The notes under the pieces: generated by a model
What the model was told of the DNA's origin: nothing
Database searches by the model: none
What the model saw: only the letters and a program-made list of their open reading frames with translations
Part shown: piece after piece, positions 1 to 6,737 of the stretch
Position numbering within the stretch: the first letter of the stretch is position 1
How the letters are laid out: every line of letters begins with the position of its first letter
Source: an uncultured Acidobacteriota bacterium
GTDB lineage: Bacteria; Acidobacteriota; Terriglobia; Bryobacterales; Bryobacteraceae
Assembly: GCA_937952345.1 (NCBI GenBank)
Contig: CALFYN010000165.1
Span: forward strand, 1-7,866
Length of the DNA stretch: 7,866 bases
Reading direction: 5' to 3'
Translations under genes and position numbers: made by a program

Positions 1-1
1 A

Positions 2-111
2 GTGTCAGATTTTGTAAAGTAGTGTGTTCAGCCGGTTCCCCCTTGGGTTCGTTTCTTCGTTTTTTACTCCGCGCGAAAAACGGAATTTGTGTCAAATTTT
101 GTAAAGTCGTG
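2..111. repeat. Pair of 23-bp direct repeats, possible mobile-element end
   Basis: Two near-identical 23-bp copies lie at 2-24 and 89-111, in the same orientation and 87 bp apart. They match at 21 of 23 positions (differences at 8/95 and 21/108). The shared core is ATTTTGTAAAGT, preceded by GTGTCA and followed by GTG after one variable base. Spaced repeats of about 20 bp beginning TGTCA are typical of transposase-binding sites at the ends of IS21, Tn552/Tn5053 and Tn7-like elements; this family comparison is from general knowledge, not a match I can verify. The adjacent gene loses its expected 3' end within about 130 bp, which fits an insertion or deletion boundary. No transposase gene is visible, and the element body, if any, would lie outside the window. 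The right-hand copy overlaps the stop region of the truncated gene. Confidence 0.55.
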
Positions 112-1285
112 CCCGCCCGCCAAGGCAGGAGCAAGAGACTCGCGCTTTTGGGCAGGGTAGCACATGGGGAACGGCGGAGCGGCTCAAGTTATTGAAAAAG
201 AAAAGCGAATATTGCGTGACCGGCCGTTTTACTAATAAGGGATGCCCGGTCTTGGAATCCACGGTCCGGGCGACTACGGCGCAGTCCTGGTTGGGGCGCG
301 ATTCCCAGGCGCGCTGTTTTTTGCAGATGAACTTGCCGGTGGCGTTGTCGCGGATCCCGTAATCGGGGCCATCGCTGACAAAGACGAAGCGTGCGTCTTT
401 CATGAGATCGATGGTCCAGCGATTGGTGAATCCGCCGACCAGGATGCTGGGACCTGCCCGCAATTCCGTAAACGAGGTTTCATGTCCATGGCGGATCTGG
501 GCGGTCTTTCCGCGCCCGTGGGCGAAGGTGGAGAGAAGAGCCATGGCGTGGGCGTCGCCAAGGCCGATGAAGAACCCCGACTCGGGGACGATCTGGACAT
601 CCCGCAGCGCTTCTCCGGGGAGTTTGGGACGCACCGCGTCTGGCGAGATGGGCTTCAGGGCGTTCACCAGCGCATCACGAGACGATCCATAAATACGATA
701 GGTATCGGGAGTAGGAATGCACAACCGCAGTTCATGGGGTCCGTCGAAGAACGGTTCCCAGAATGCGTCGAACGGTGTGCGAGTGGCCGCGAATTGCATC
801 CACAAGCCGGCGCCGGCGATGGCGAGGACCAGCAACGCAGCGAGGTAGAGGAGGGTGCGAGGCTTCGGTTTGTGTTTCGGAGCGGCGACGGGCACATCGG
901 GAAGCGGATGCAAGTCCGGGACGGGGACGGGGGTGGCGAAGTGAAAAACCGGCGCGTAGGATCCGGTTGGCAATTCCATGCGCAACGGAGAATTCGGATG
1001 CAGGTCGTAGAATTGCGCGAGGCGGCGCCGCACTTCGTTCGCTTTTACGCGGACGATGGAGTCTTGTCCGGTATCGTAGTCGGCGGGGCGGCCAAACACT
1101 CGTTCGCCGATGGTACGTTCCTTAAGAAGGTAGCTTTCACCGGCGAGCGCGGTCTCGACGACGAAGCGGAGGAAGTCGCTGGAACGGTGACTGGAGCGGA
1201 AGGGGGCGCTGTCCAGCACCAGTGCCAGGTGAGCCTGCACGGCATCCTGGTCCACTAACCCCTGCCTTGTCCCCGTGACCTGCAT
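92..1285 (-). CDS. Membrane-anchored protein with N-terminal DNA-binding-like domain (ToxR-like layout), 3' end replaced
   Basis: 397 residues. Residues ~14-116 match the winged-helix-like N-terminal domain common in acidobacterial proteins, often annotated as adenylate cyclase or TolB N-terminal; recognisable parts are FLRFVVE (39-45), ERVFGRPADYD (61-71) and DSIVRVKANEVRRRL (75-89). A basic proline-rich linker (KHKPKPR, 137-143) precedes one hydrophobic helix (~144-165). The basic side puts the N-terminus in the cytoplasm and residues ~170-350 outside. This domain starts with FWEPFF and has no catalytic motif I recognise. The layout resembles ToxR/CadC one-component sensors; regulation of the divergent receptor gene is inference only. 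The last ~45 residues, after SKTGHPLLV (about position 230), are unlike the expected family ending, rich in basic and Phe residues, and run into the repeat at 89-111, so the 3' end appears replaced. The ATG at 1283-1285 has only a weak upstream purine stretch (GAAGC). Confidence 0.7.
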   Translation of the reverse strand: MQVTGTRQGLVDQDAVQAHLALVLDSAPFRSSHRSSDFLRFVVETALAGESYLLKERTIGERVFGRPADYDTGQDSIVRVKANEVRRRLAQFYDLHPNSPLRMELPTGSYAPVFHFATPVPVPDLHPLPDVPVAAPKHKPKPRTLLYLAALLVLAIAGAGLWMQFAATRTPFDAFWEPFFDGPHELRLCIPTPDTYRIYGSSRDALVNALKPISPDAVRPKLPGEALRDVQIVPESGFFIGLGDAHAMALLSTFAHGRGKTAQIRHGHETSFTELRAGPSILVGGFTNRWTIDLMKDARFVFVSDGPDYGIRDNATGKFICKKQRAWESRPNQDCAVVARTVDSKTGHPLLVKRPVTQYSLFFFNNLSRSAVPHVLPCPKARVSCSCLGGRARLYKI

Positions 1286-1558
1286 TTTGGCTTCGGTAAT
1301 GATACCACGTTGTATTGAAAAGAAAAGACGTGACGTTACGGACGTTATGAAGCCGTTACGAGCGTTGGCGCGGGAGGAGTTTGGGTGTAGGGTCTTAAGG
1401 AATAGTTTCGCTTGCTCGCTGGGAGAGGGTACATGCGAGATGGGGGCTCAAATGCGCGGGGATTTCATGCTCGAATCCCGCCACTGGCGCAGAGGAGTCC
1501 CCATCCGCCCCACCCGTCTTCACTTGAGAAATGCAATTCACGTCAACCGAGAGGCCCC
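1286..1558. promoter_or_regulatory. Divergent intergenic region with CGTTA-type repeats and a hairpin
   Basis: This 273-bp gap separates the starts of the ToxR-like gene (minus) and the receptor gene (plus), so it should hold both promoters. I see no good sigma-70 hexamer pair for either. At 1328-1367 there is a cluster of related hexamers: CGTTAC at 1334, CGTTAT at 1343, CGTTAC at 1354 and CGTTGG at 1363, with starts 9, 11 and 9 bp apart, which could be an operator. At 1459-1479 GGGATT and AATCCC form a 6-bp stem with a 9-nt loop, extendable by two pairs past a bulged G; this would lie in the receptor's 5' leader if transcription starts upstream. No convincing small gene is present. Confidence 0.4.
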
Positions 1559-4228
1559 ATGAAGAAACTCCATCTCGTTGTTTGTTTCGCTGCCTTGACG
1601 GCGTCCGCCTGGAGCCAGTCATTCACCGCAGCGCTACGCGGCACCGTAACCGACGCCACGGGCGCGGCCGTTCCGGGCGCGAAAGTTGTGGTGACGGAAG
1701 CGGAGCGGAACGTTGCGCATCCAACCGTAACCGATGCCTCGGGAAGATACTCGCTATCGGCACTTCCGCCGGGCGGCTATGACCTTACCGTTGAGGCGTC
1801 GGGGTTCCGCAAGTTTGTGCAGCAGCGGTTTCCGCTGCTGGTGCAGCAGCAGGCCACCATCGACATCCAACTGCAGGTGGGGGATCTGTCATCGACGGTA
1901 ACGGTGGAGGCATCGGCGCCGCTGCTGAACACGACGAATGCGACGCTGGGGCAAGTGATCGACAACAAGTACATGGTTTCGCTGCCGAACCTTGGCCGCG
2001 ACTCGCTGGCACTGGTCTACCTTACGCCGGGCGTGGTGGGGTCGGCGGGCAACCGCGGGGCGACAAATACGAATTTCGTGGCCAATGGGGCGCGCAATTC
2101 GACATCGGATGTTCTGGTGGACGGGGTCACTGTGACCACGGTGGAACAGAATTCGGGCATCACGGATTTGAAATACAAGCCGTCGGTGGATGCGGTGCAG
2201 GAATTCAAAATGCAGACGAATTTCTTTCCGGCGGAATATGGCCAGACGGGCGGGGCGGTGATTAATATGGTCACCAAGTCGGGCACGAACGAGTGGCACG
2301 GAACGGGCTTTTACTTTTTCCGTCATTCGGATCTGAACGCCAATAGCTGGTTTGCGAACCGGGCGGGGAATGCACGGCCGCTGTTCCGCCGCGATCAACT
2401 TGGAGGCGTGTTAGGCGGGCCCGTGAAGAAGAACAAGACGTTTTTCTTTGCGACGTTCGAGCGGACTACGCAAGACAGTCCGACGAGCCAGACGGCCACG
2501 TTTCCGACGGAACCGCAGCGGAACGGCGATTTCTCACGGACGTTCCAGTCGAATGGCCAGCTCATTTCGATCTTCGACCCATTCGATACGTTTCGGAACG
2601 CGGCGGGGCAACTGGAGCGGCGGCCATTTCCGGGCAACGTCATCCCTCGCGCGCGGATGGACCCGGTTGCGTTGAAGGCACTGGCATGGTTTCCGCAGGG
2701 GAACCAGGTGACGAATGCCATTACGAACAACAACAACTGGTTTGCGCAAGGCGTCAACGCCAGCAGTTCGAAGCAGATGGATTTCAAGGGAGACCATAAC
2801 ATCAATGACAAGATGCGTCTGACCGGCCGCTACAGCTTCGCGCCGAACAATGGAAACCCGGCGAATCTGTTTGGCGAGGGCAATCCGGCTTTCACGTTCA
2901 ACAATGGCCCGACGGGCACGAAGACGCATTCGATTGTGACCGACTTCACGCGTTCGGAAAACGCGACGATGGTGTGGACGCTACGCTACGGGCTGATCTA
3001 TTCGGATTTCTACCGCAACGCGATGGCGCCGTTTGATCTGACGACGTTGGGGTTCCCGGAATACATGAAACAGAACGCGAATTATCTGGTGTTCCCAACC
3101 ATCGCGCCGGAGGGTTATACGGATATCGGCACGGAAGGCTGGCTGATCATGGACCGGCAGGAAGGCGCGCACCAGGTGTCGGGATCGCTATCGAAGTTCA
3201 TTGGAAGCCACACGCTGAAGATCGGCGGCGAGATGCGGCAGAATTTCCTCGATTACCTGCAGCCGGGCTATCCATCGGGGCAGGCGAGCTTTGGTTCGCA
3301 AGTGACGCGGCAGTTGCAGAACGTGGGAAACAATCTGCAGGGGAACGGACTGGCGACGATGTTGCTTGGCTGGGGGACTGGAGGCCAGTTCCACATCGAT
3401 CCGAAGGTATTCACGCGTTCGCGGTACATGGGCTACTACATCCAGGACGATTGGAAGATCAACCGGAAACTGACGGTCAATCTGGGCCTGCGGTATGAAT
3501 TTGACGTGCCGCGGTGGGAGACACTGAACCGGCAGAGTTATTGGGATCTGGATCAGAAGTCGCCGATTTCGGTACCGGGTTACGATCTGCGTGGTGTGCT
3601 CAAGTTCGTGGATGACAATCGCCGTTCGCCATTTAACGGCGACTACAACAACTTCAGCCCCCGCATTGGCTTTGCCTACGCCGCCGATAGCAAGACATCC
3701 ATTCGCGGCGCGTGGGGGCTGCTCTATCAACTGTCGCGAGCCACGGTGTACGGACACACGGGTGCGGGCTTCACGGTGAACTCGCAGCCGACGTATTCGC
3801 TGGACTCGAACGAAACGCTGTTTGCGCGGCTGAACAATCCGTATCCGCAGGGCATGCTGTTGCCGCCGGGGAATTCGAAGGGGGATATGACGTTTAATCG
3901 GGCTGGGTGTGGGGACACCGGTGCCGTCGTTCAATCGCAACCCCGAATATTACAGTTGGAATTTCTCGGTGCAGCGCGATGTGAATATCGGCGTGGTGGA
4001 AGTGAACTACACGGGCAGCCGCGGGGCGCACCTGTTCAATCCGTACACGAACCTGGTTCCGCTGCCATTGTCGGTGTGGTATCCGGGGCAGGGGCAGTTC
4101 ACACGCGACCAGTTGAATCAGCAGGTGGCGAATCCGTTTTATGGAGTGATCACGGACCCGCTGGCGGTGAATATGAACCGGCCGACGATCCAGCGATTCC
4201 GGCTGCTGCGAGGAATGACGCAGTATGA
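1559..4228 (+). CDS. TonB-dependent receptor, Oar-like, N-terminal piece (frameshifted after codon 779)
   Basis: Outer-membrane beta-barrel transporter energised by TonB; substrate not predictable. The ATG at 1559 is chosen because it follows GAGG (1551-1554) and opens a clear signal peptide (MKKLHLVVCFAALTASAWSQ, residues 1-20); the frame stays open further upstream without such features. Residues ~24-108 are a carboxypeptidase-regulatory-like beta-sandwich (RGTVTDATGAAVPGAKV; GRYSLSALPPGGYDLTV). Residues ~110-250 are the plug, with LPNLGRD (142-148), LVDGV (186-190) and EYGQTGGAVINMVTKSGTN (226-244). Barrel strands follow, with FRRDQLGGVLGGPVKK and the conserved YYIQDDWKINRKLTVNLGLRYE stretch at about 3433-3498. 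Homology stops at F779 (3893-3895); the remaining 110 residues to the stop at 4226-4228 are out-of-frame nonsense. The gene continues in the next frame at 3897-5012, and together they would encode about 1,150 residues, normal for this family. As read, this is probably a pseudogene or a sequencing error. Confidence 0.88.
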   Translation: MKKLHLVVCFAALTASAWSQSFTAALRGTVTDATGAAVPGAKVVVTEAERNVAHPTVTDASGRYSLSALPPGGYDLTVEASGFRKFVQQRFPLLVQQQATIDIQLQVGDLSSTVTVEASAPLLNTTNATLGQVIDNKYMVSLPNLGRDSLALVYLTPGVVGSAGNRGATNTNFVANGARNSTSDVLVDGVTVTTVEQNSGITDLKYKPSVDAVQEFKMQTNFFPAEYGQTGGAVINMVTKSGTNEWHGTGFYFFRHSDLNANSWFANRAGNARPLFRRDQLGGVLGGPVKKNKTFFFATFERTTQDSPTSQTATFPTEPQRNGDFSRTFQSNGQLISIFDPFDTFRNAAGQLERRPFPGNVIPRARMDPVALKALAWFPQGNQVTNAITNNNNWFAQGVNASSSKQMDFKGDHNINDKMRLTGRYSFAPNNGNPANLFGEGNPAFTFNNGPTGTKTHSIVTDFTRSENATMVWTLRYGLIYSDFYRNAMAPFDLTTLGFPEYMKQNANYLVFPTIAPEGYTDIGTEGWLIMDRQEGAHQVSGSLSKFIGSHTLKIGGEMRQNFLDYLQPGYPSGQASFGSQVTRQLQNVGNNLQGNGLATMLLGWGTGGQFHIDPKVFTRSRYMGYYIQDDWKINRKLTVNLGLRYEFDVPRWETLNRQSYWDLDQKSPISVPGYDLRGVLKFVDDNRRSPFNGDYNNFSPRIGFAYAADSKTSIRGAWGLLYQLSRATVYGHTGAGFTVNSQPTYSLDSNETLFARLNNPYPQGMLLPPGNSKGDMTFNRAGCGDTGAVVQSQPRILQLEFLGAARCEYRRGGSELHGQPRGAPVQSVHEPGSAAIVGVVSGAGAVHTRPVESAGGESVLWSDHGPAGGEYEPADDPAIPAAARNDAV
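1817..1852 (+). repeat. Hairpin plus short direct repeat inside the receptor coding sequence
   Basis: CAGCAGCGG (1820-1828) and CCGCTGCTG (1832-1840) form a perfect 9-bp inverted repeat with a 3-nt loop. The left arm recurs as GTGCAGCAGC at 1841-1850, giving a direct repeat 24 bp apart. The stretch encodes VQQRFPLLVQQQ near residues 87-98 at the end of the carboxypeptidase-like domain, so it may simply reflect repeated Gln codons in a GC-rich gene. Confidence 0.4.
3893..3899 (+). other. Frameshift point in the TonB-dependent receptor gene
   Basis: In the upstream frame the codons read ACG TTT AAT CGG GCT and become nonsense. Removing one A from the AA at 3896-3897 gives ACG TTT ATC GGG CTG GGT GTG GGG ACA, which encodes TFIGLGVGT and runs directly into the downstream segment PVPSFNRNPEYYSWNFSVQ. 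This reads as the expected continuation of the barrel (leading PYPQGMLLPPGNSKGD, then the conserved WNFSVQR strand). The downstream frame is closed by a TGA at 3888-3890, so the two frames overlap sensibly only here. There is no long homopolymer and no recognisable slippery or +1 programmed-frameshift motif. One inserted base explains everything; an error in the assembly cannot be excluded. Confidence 0.85.
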
Positions 4229-5012
4229 CGGGGCCAGTTCGGGCACGGCGGAACCGGCAGTTGCGAACTCCTACTATCACGCGCTGCAGATGAAGTACGA
4301 GAAGCGCTTTTCGAAGGGGCTGACGTTCCTGGGCCACTACACGTGGTCAAAGATGCTGGATGATGCGTCGATCGGGTCGGGCAACTATTCGTGGCTGGGC
4401 GGATCGACGGCGCAGCAGAATCCACTGAACCGGCGCGGGGAGAAGTCGCTTTCGGCGCATGACATTGCGCATCGCGTGGTATTGTCGGGGGCGTATCAAC
4501 TGCCGTTTGGGCGAGGGCGTGCGATTGCCGGGGGTTCGAGCCGATTGCTGGATGCATTCATCGGCGGATGGGAATTGAGTGCGTTCGGGATCTTCCAGGG
4601 AGGGAATCCACTGCAGATTGGACAGAATGGCGGAGTGATGCAGAACGGCGGGAGCCAGCGTCCGAATCTCATTGGGGATCCCTCGGTGGAGGGCCCGATT
4701 GTGGACCGGATCAACGGCGGATACTTCAACCGGGCGGCGTTTAGCCAGCCGGCACCGGATGTGTTCGGCAGCGCTCCGCGTTATCTGAACTACCGTGGCC
4801 CTGGGATCAAGACCGTCGATGCGGCGTTGTTGAAGAGCATCCAGGTGAAGGAAGGCCAGCGCTTCGAATTCCGGCTGGAGGCGACGAACTTCACCAATAC
4901 GCCCATCTTCTCCGATCCGAATACGGCGTTCGGTAACTCGAATTTCGGGACCATTACGGGCACGAAGGTGGGTTCGCGCAACGTGCAACTCGGATTCAAG
5001 TATTACTTCTGA
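3909..5012 (+). CDS. TonB-dependent receptor, C-terminal barrel piece (same gene as 1559-4228)
   Basis: This frame carries the last third of the receptor barrel. The GTG at 3909 is only a nominal start: the reading frame is sensible from 3897, there is no ribosome binding site or signal peptide, and it directly continues residue F779 of the upstream piece. Typical Oar-like barrel segments are visible: YYSWNFSVQRDVNIGVVEVNY, GSRGAHLF, the HYTWSKMLDDAS strand, HDIAHRVVLSGAYQLPFGRGR, GGWELSAFGIFQGG, and the closing strands FRLEATNFTNTPIF and GTITGTKVGSRNVQLGFKYYF. The final residue is Phe preceded by aromatics, the usual C-terminal signal for BAM-dependent outer-membrane insertion. Expressed alone it would lack signal sequence and plug and could not reach the membrane. 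A strong terminator follows 26 bp after the stop. Intact codons on both sides of the break suggest either a recent mutation or an error in the read. Confidence 0.85.
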   Translation: MGTPVPSFNRNPEYYSWNFSVQRDVNIGVVEVNYTGSRGAHLFNPYTNLVPLPLSVWYPGQGQFTRDQLNQQVANPFYGVITDPLAVNMNRPTIQRFRLLRGMTQYDGASSGTAEPAVANSYYHALQMKYEKRFSKGLTFLGHYTWSKMLDDASIGSGNYSWLGGSTAQQNPLNRRGEKSLSAHDIAHRVVLSGAYQLPFGRGRAIAGGSSRLLDAFIGGWELSAFGIFQGGNPLQIGQNGGVMQNGGSQRPNLIGDPSVEGPIVDRINGGYFNRAAFSQPAPDVFGSAPRYLNYRGPGIKTVDAALLKSIQVKEGQRFEFRLEATNFTNTPIFSDPNTAFGNSNFGTITGTKVGSRNVQLGFKYYF

Positions 5013-5036
5013 TACGTTCGCAGATGGCTCAAGGTC

Positions 5037-5076
5037 AAGCCGGCCTGCTCTCCGTTGGAGTGGGCCGGCCTTTTTT
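5037..5076 (+). terminator. Rho-independent terminator of the receptor gene
   Basis: GCCGGCC (5039-5045) pairs with GGCCGGC (5063-5069). Inside, CTCC (5050-5053) pairs with GGAG (5057-5060) around a GTT loop, separated by a small internal loop. Six T residues follow at 5071-5076. It starts 26 bp after the receptor stop codon. The T tract overlaps the stop codon of the convergent cyclophilin gene (TAA, 5075-5077). On the minus strand the same hairpin is not followed by a T tract, so it should act mainly on plus-strand transcripts. Confidence 0.88.
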
Positions 5077-6139
5077 ATTCGACAACGGCTTCGATGAGTT
5101 CGAGCCTTCGCTTGGGCGTCTCTCCGTCGACTTCTTCTTTTTCGAAAGCGTCGAGCACTTCCAGCCCCTCGACGACTTTGGCGAAGATGGAATACTTGCC
5201 ATCGAGGTGCGGTGAATCGGCAAGCATGAGGAAGAACGAAGTGCTGGCGGAATCGGGGTCGTCGTTTCTGGCCATGGAGACGATGGCGCGGGTGTGTTTG
5301 AGGTCCTCGCGGAATTCCGCCTTGATGGTGCGCACCCAGCGGTCGGCGGGGTGAGTTGGGCCGGTTGCGCGGGTGTCAGCCATGCCTCCCTGTACGACGA
5401 ATCCTTTGGAGACGCGGTGGAAGGCCGTGCCGTTGAGCCAGCCGGTGGCGGCGAGTTTGAGGAAATTTCGGGCGTGTTCGGGGGCCCACTCCGGCTCCAT
5501 CTGGAGCTTCAACGTTCCGAGAGAAGTCTTGAGGGAGACGGTGCGTTTCAATTCTTCCGGCGTGGCATTGCGGAAGGGCTCGACTTTCTTCTTGTCGATC
5601 CAGAGCTTTGTGATGCGGACGGGTGTTTCGGTGAATCCGTTGTCGCCGCCGGCGGGAACCTGGGAAATTTTCTCGACGACGTCCATGCCTTCGGTGACAC
5701 GGCCGAAGGCGCTGAACTGCCCGTCGAGCGGGGGTTGCGGAGAAACGCAGACGAAGAACTGACTGCCATCGCTATCGGGGCGGTTGGGGATGCGCACGGT
5801 GGACACGACACCGCGCTCGTGTTTCAGATCGGAGAACTCGCTTTTGAGGAGATTCAGGCCGCCGGTTCCCCAGAGATTTTTGGGAGTCTTCGGATCCTTG
5901 AGCAGGGGATCGCCACCTTGGATGATGCCGTTGGCGACGACGCGAAAGAAGGCGGACCCATCGTAATATTTTTCGCGGGCGAGTTTGAGGAAATGCTCGA
6001 TGTGATTGGGGGCTTTGTCCGGGGCGAACTCGAATCGAAAGCTTCCCATGTCCGTTTCGACGACAGCCTCCAGATCCGCCGGCCCCTGCGCCGGAGCGAT
6101 ACCGATGAATAATAATGACCAAACCAAGAAGCGTTGCAT
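5075..6139 (-). CDS. Exported tandem two-domain cyclophilin-type peptidyl-prolyl isomerase
   Basis: 354 residues; predicted to catalyse cis-trans isomerisation of Xaa-Pro bonds outside the cytoplasm. The N-terminus (MQRFLVWSLLFIGIAPAQ, 1-18) is a signal peptide without a lipobox, so the protein is probably periplasmic. Two cyclophilin domains follow. Domain 1 (~22-182) has FFRVVANGIIQGGD with Arg66 and Gln74, GSQFF (Gln127) and LDG (138-140). Domain 2 (~198-354) has FHRVSKGFVVQGG with Arg242 and Gln250, but TSFF in place of the usual SQFF (Ser301 where Gln is expected), and LDG at 312-314. Both lack the Trp of human CypA just before LDG (Pro and His here), as in many bacterial cyclophilins. 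Most bacterial homologues have one domain of ~160-190 residues, so this is a duplication or fusion. The start is supported by the signal peptide; the ribosome binding site is weak. It is convergent with the receptor and divergent from the methyltransferase gene. Confidence 0.92.
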   Translation of the reverse strand: MQRFLVWSLLFIGIAPAQGPADLEAVVETDMGSFRFEFAPDKAPNHIEHFLKLAREKYYDGSAFFRVVANGIIQGGDPLLKDPKTPKNLWGTGGLNLLKSEFSDLKHERGVVSTVRIPNRPDSDGSQFFVCVSPQPPLDGQFSAFGRVTEGMDVVEKISQVPAGGDNGFTETPVRITKLWIDKKKVEPFRNATPEELKRTVSLKTSLGTLKLQMEPEWAPEHARNFLKLAATGWLNGTAFHRVSKGFVVQGGMADTRATGPTHPADRWVRTIKAEFREDLKHTRAIVSMARNDDPDSASTSFFLMLADSPHLDGKYSIFAKVVEGLEVLDAFEKEEVDGETPKRRLELIEAVVE

Positions 6140-6175
6140 CGATCACATCGTACACCAGCGCTATGATGGCTCAGT
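6140..6175. promoter_or_regulatory. 36-bp divergent start-to-start spacer
   Basis: Only 36 bp separate the start codons of the cyclophilin (minus) and methyltransferase (plus) genes. A TATGAT box at 6162-6167 sits 8 bp before the plus-strand ATG, and TACGAT on the minus strand (6152-6147) sits 7 bp before the other ATG. Either would give transcripts with almost no leader, consistent with the lack of clear Shine-Dalgarno sequences at both starts. No good -35 elements are visible at normal spacing, so these boxes may be chance. Confidence 0.25.
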
Positions 6176-6730
6176 ATGAAGACGGACCCGCTACGAGTGG
6201 CTGCGTTGCTGGCGTACCTGGTTTCGTGGGTCGTGCTGGTGATGGCGGCGATCTGGGGTGCGCTGCCACGGCTTCGTGGCGGAGGACGGGATGCCACGAT
6301 CACGATGGCGGGAACGATTGGCACGTTAGCCCAACTGTGCGCTTTGCTCGCCGTTGTTCTGCCTACGGGGAGCGAACCGCTTCGTCCGATGCGCATGGAG
6401 ATGGCTGGGGCGTTGCTGCTGTCTCCGCTGTCGGCATGGTTGTTCGTGTGGGCGCAGCGGTCGGCTCCTGAAGATGGCGATACGCTGGTGACGACCGGAG
6501 CATACGGATGGTTGCGCCACCCGATTTATCTGGCGTTTCTGCTGATGCTGCTGGCCACCGGATTCATTGTCTCGGCGGGGCCGTGGCTGTTGCTGGCTGT
6601 ACCGCTCTACGTTGCGGGGACGGAACTGCGCATCGCATCGGAAGAAGGAGAGCTGTCGCGCCAATTCGCGGGGCAATACGCCGCCTACTTGCGGCGCACG
6701 CGCTGGCGTTACCTGCCGGGTTTGCGATAG
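6176..6730 (+). CDS. Membrane methyltransferase of the ICMT/PEMT-like family
   Basis: 184 residues, an integral inner-membrane protein. Hydrophobic segments lie at ~7-28, 43-62, 74-93 and a double span at ~117-150. The C-terminal half carries the family signature: GAYGWLRHPIY (108-118), matching the G-x-Y-x-x-x-R-H-P-x-Y motif that contributes to S-adenosylmethionine binding, then an E-rich stretch (SEEGEL, 155-160) and FAGQYAAYLRRTRWRYLPG (164-182), matching the usual E-x-x-L-x-x-x-F-x-x-x-Y-x-x-Y ending. Related enzymes methylate isoprenylcysteine carboxyl groups or phospholipid headgroups; bacterial members mostly have unknown substrates, and none can be named here. The length is normal. 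The ATG at 6176 has no clear Shine-Dalgarno sequence. The stop is 7 bp from the convergent uxaC stop, with no terminator between them. Confidence 0.85.
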   Translation: MKTDPLRVAALLAYLVSWVVLVMAAIWGALPRLRGGGRDATITMAGTIGTLAQLCALLAVVLPTGSEPLRPMRMEMAGALLLSPLSAWLFVWAQRSAPEDGDTLVTTGAYGWLRHPIYLAFLLMLLATGFIVSAGPWLLLAVPLYVAGTELRIASEEGELSRQFAGQYAAYLRRTRWRYLPGLR

Positions 6731-6737
6731 GGCTTAC

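Noticed and set aside
242..1258. Long open frame (338 codons) antisense to the ToxR-like gene
   Set aside because: It mirrors the codon pattern of the minus-strand gene, which has clear domains and a membrane helix. The antisense product is Gly/Arg-rich and has no recognisable domain.
1466..1490. Resemblance to a tRNA T-arm (CTCGAATCCCGCC)
   Set aside because: The loop is 9 nt rather than 7, and no anticodon arm, D arm or matching 5' acceptor strand is present upstream.
1412..1558. Upstream extension of the receptor to a TTG at 1412
   Set aside because: It would put 49 unrelated residues before a perfect signal peptide. The ATG at 1559 has a GAGG sequence just upstream.
1275..1562. Small plus-strand open frame (95 codons) across the intergenic region
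   Set aside because: No ribosome binding site, no recognisable motif, and it runs through the repeat cluster and hairpin into the receptor start. It is probably chance.
5294..6112. 272-codon open frame antisense to the cyclophilin gene
   Set aside because: Shadow of a well-supported two-domain cyclophilin; no domain, signal or ribosome binding site.
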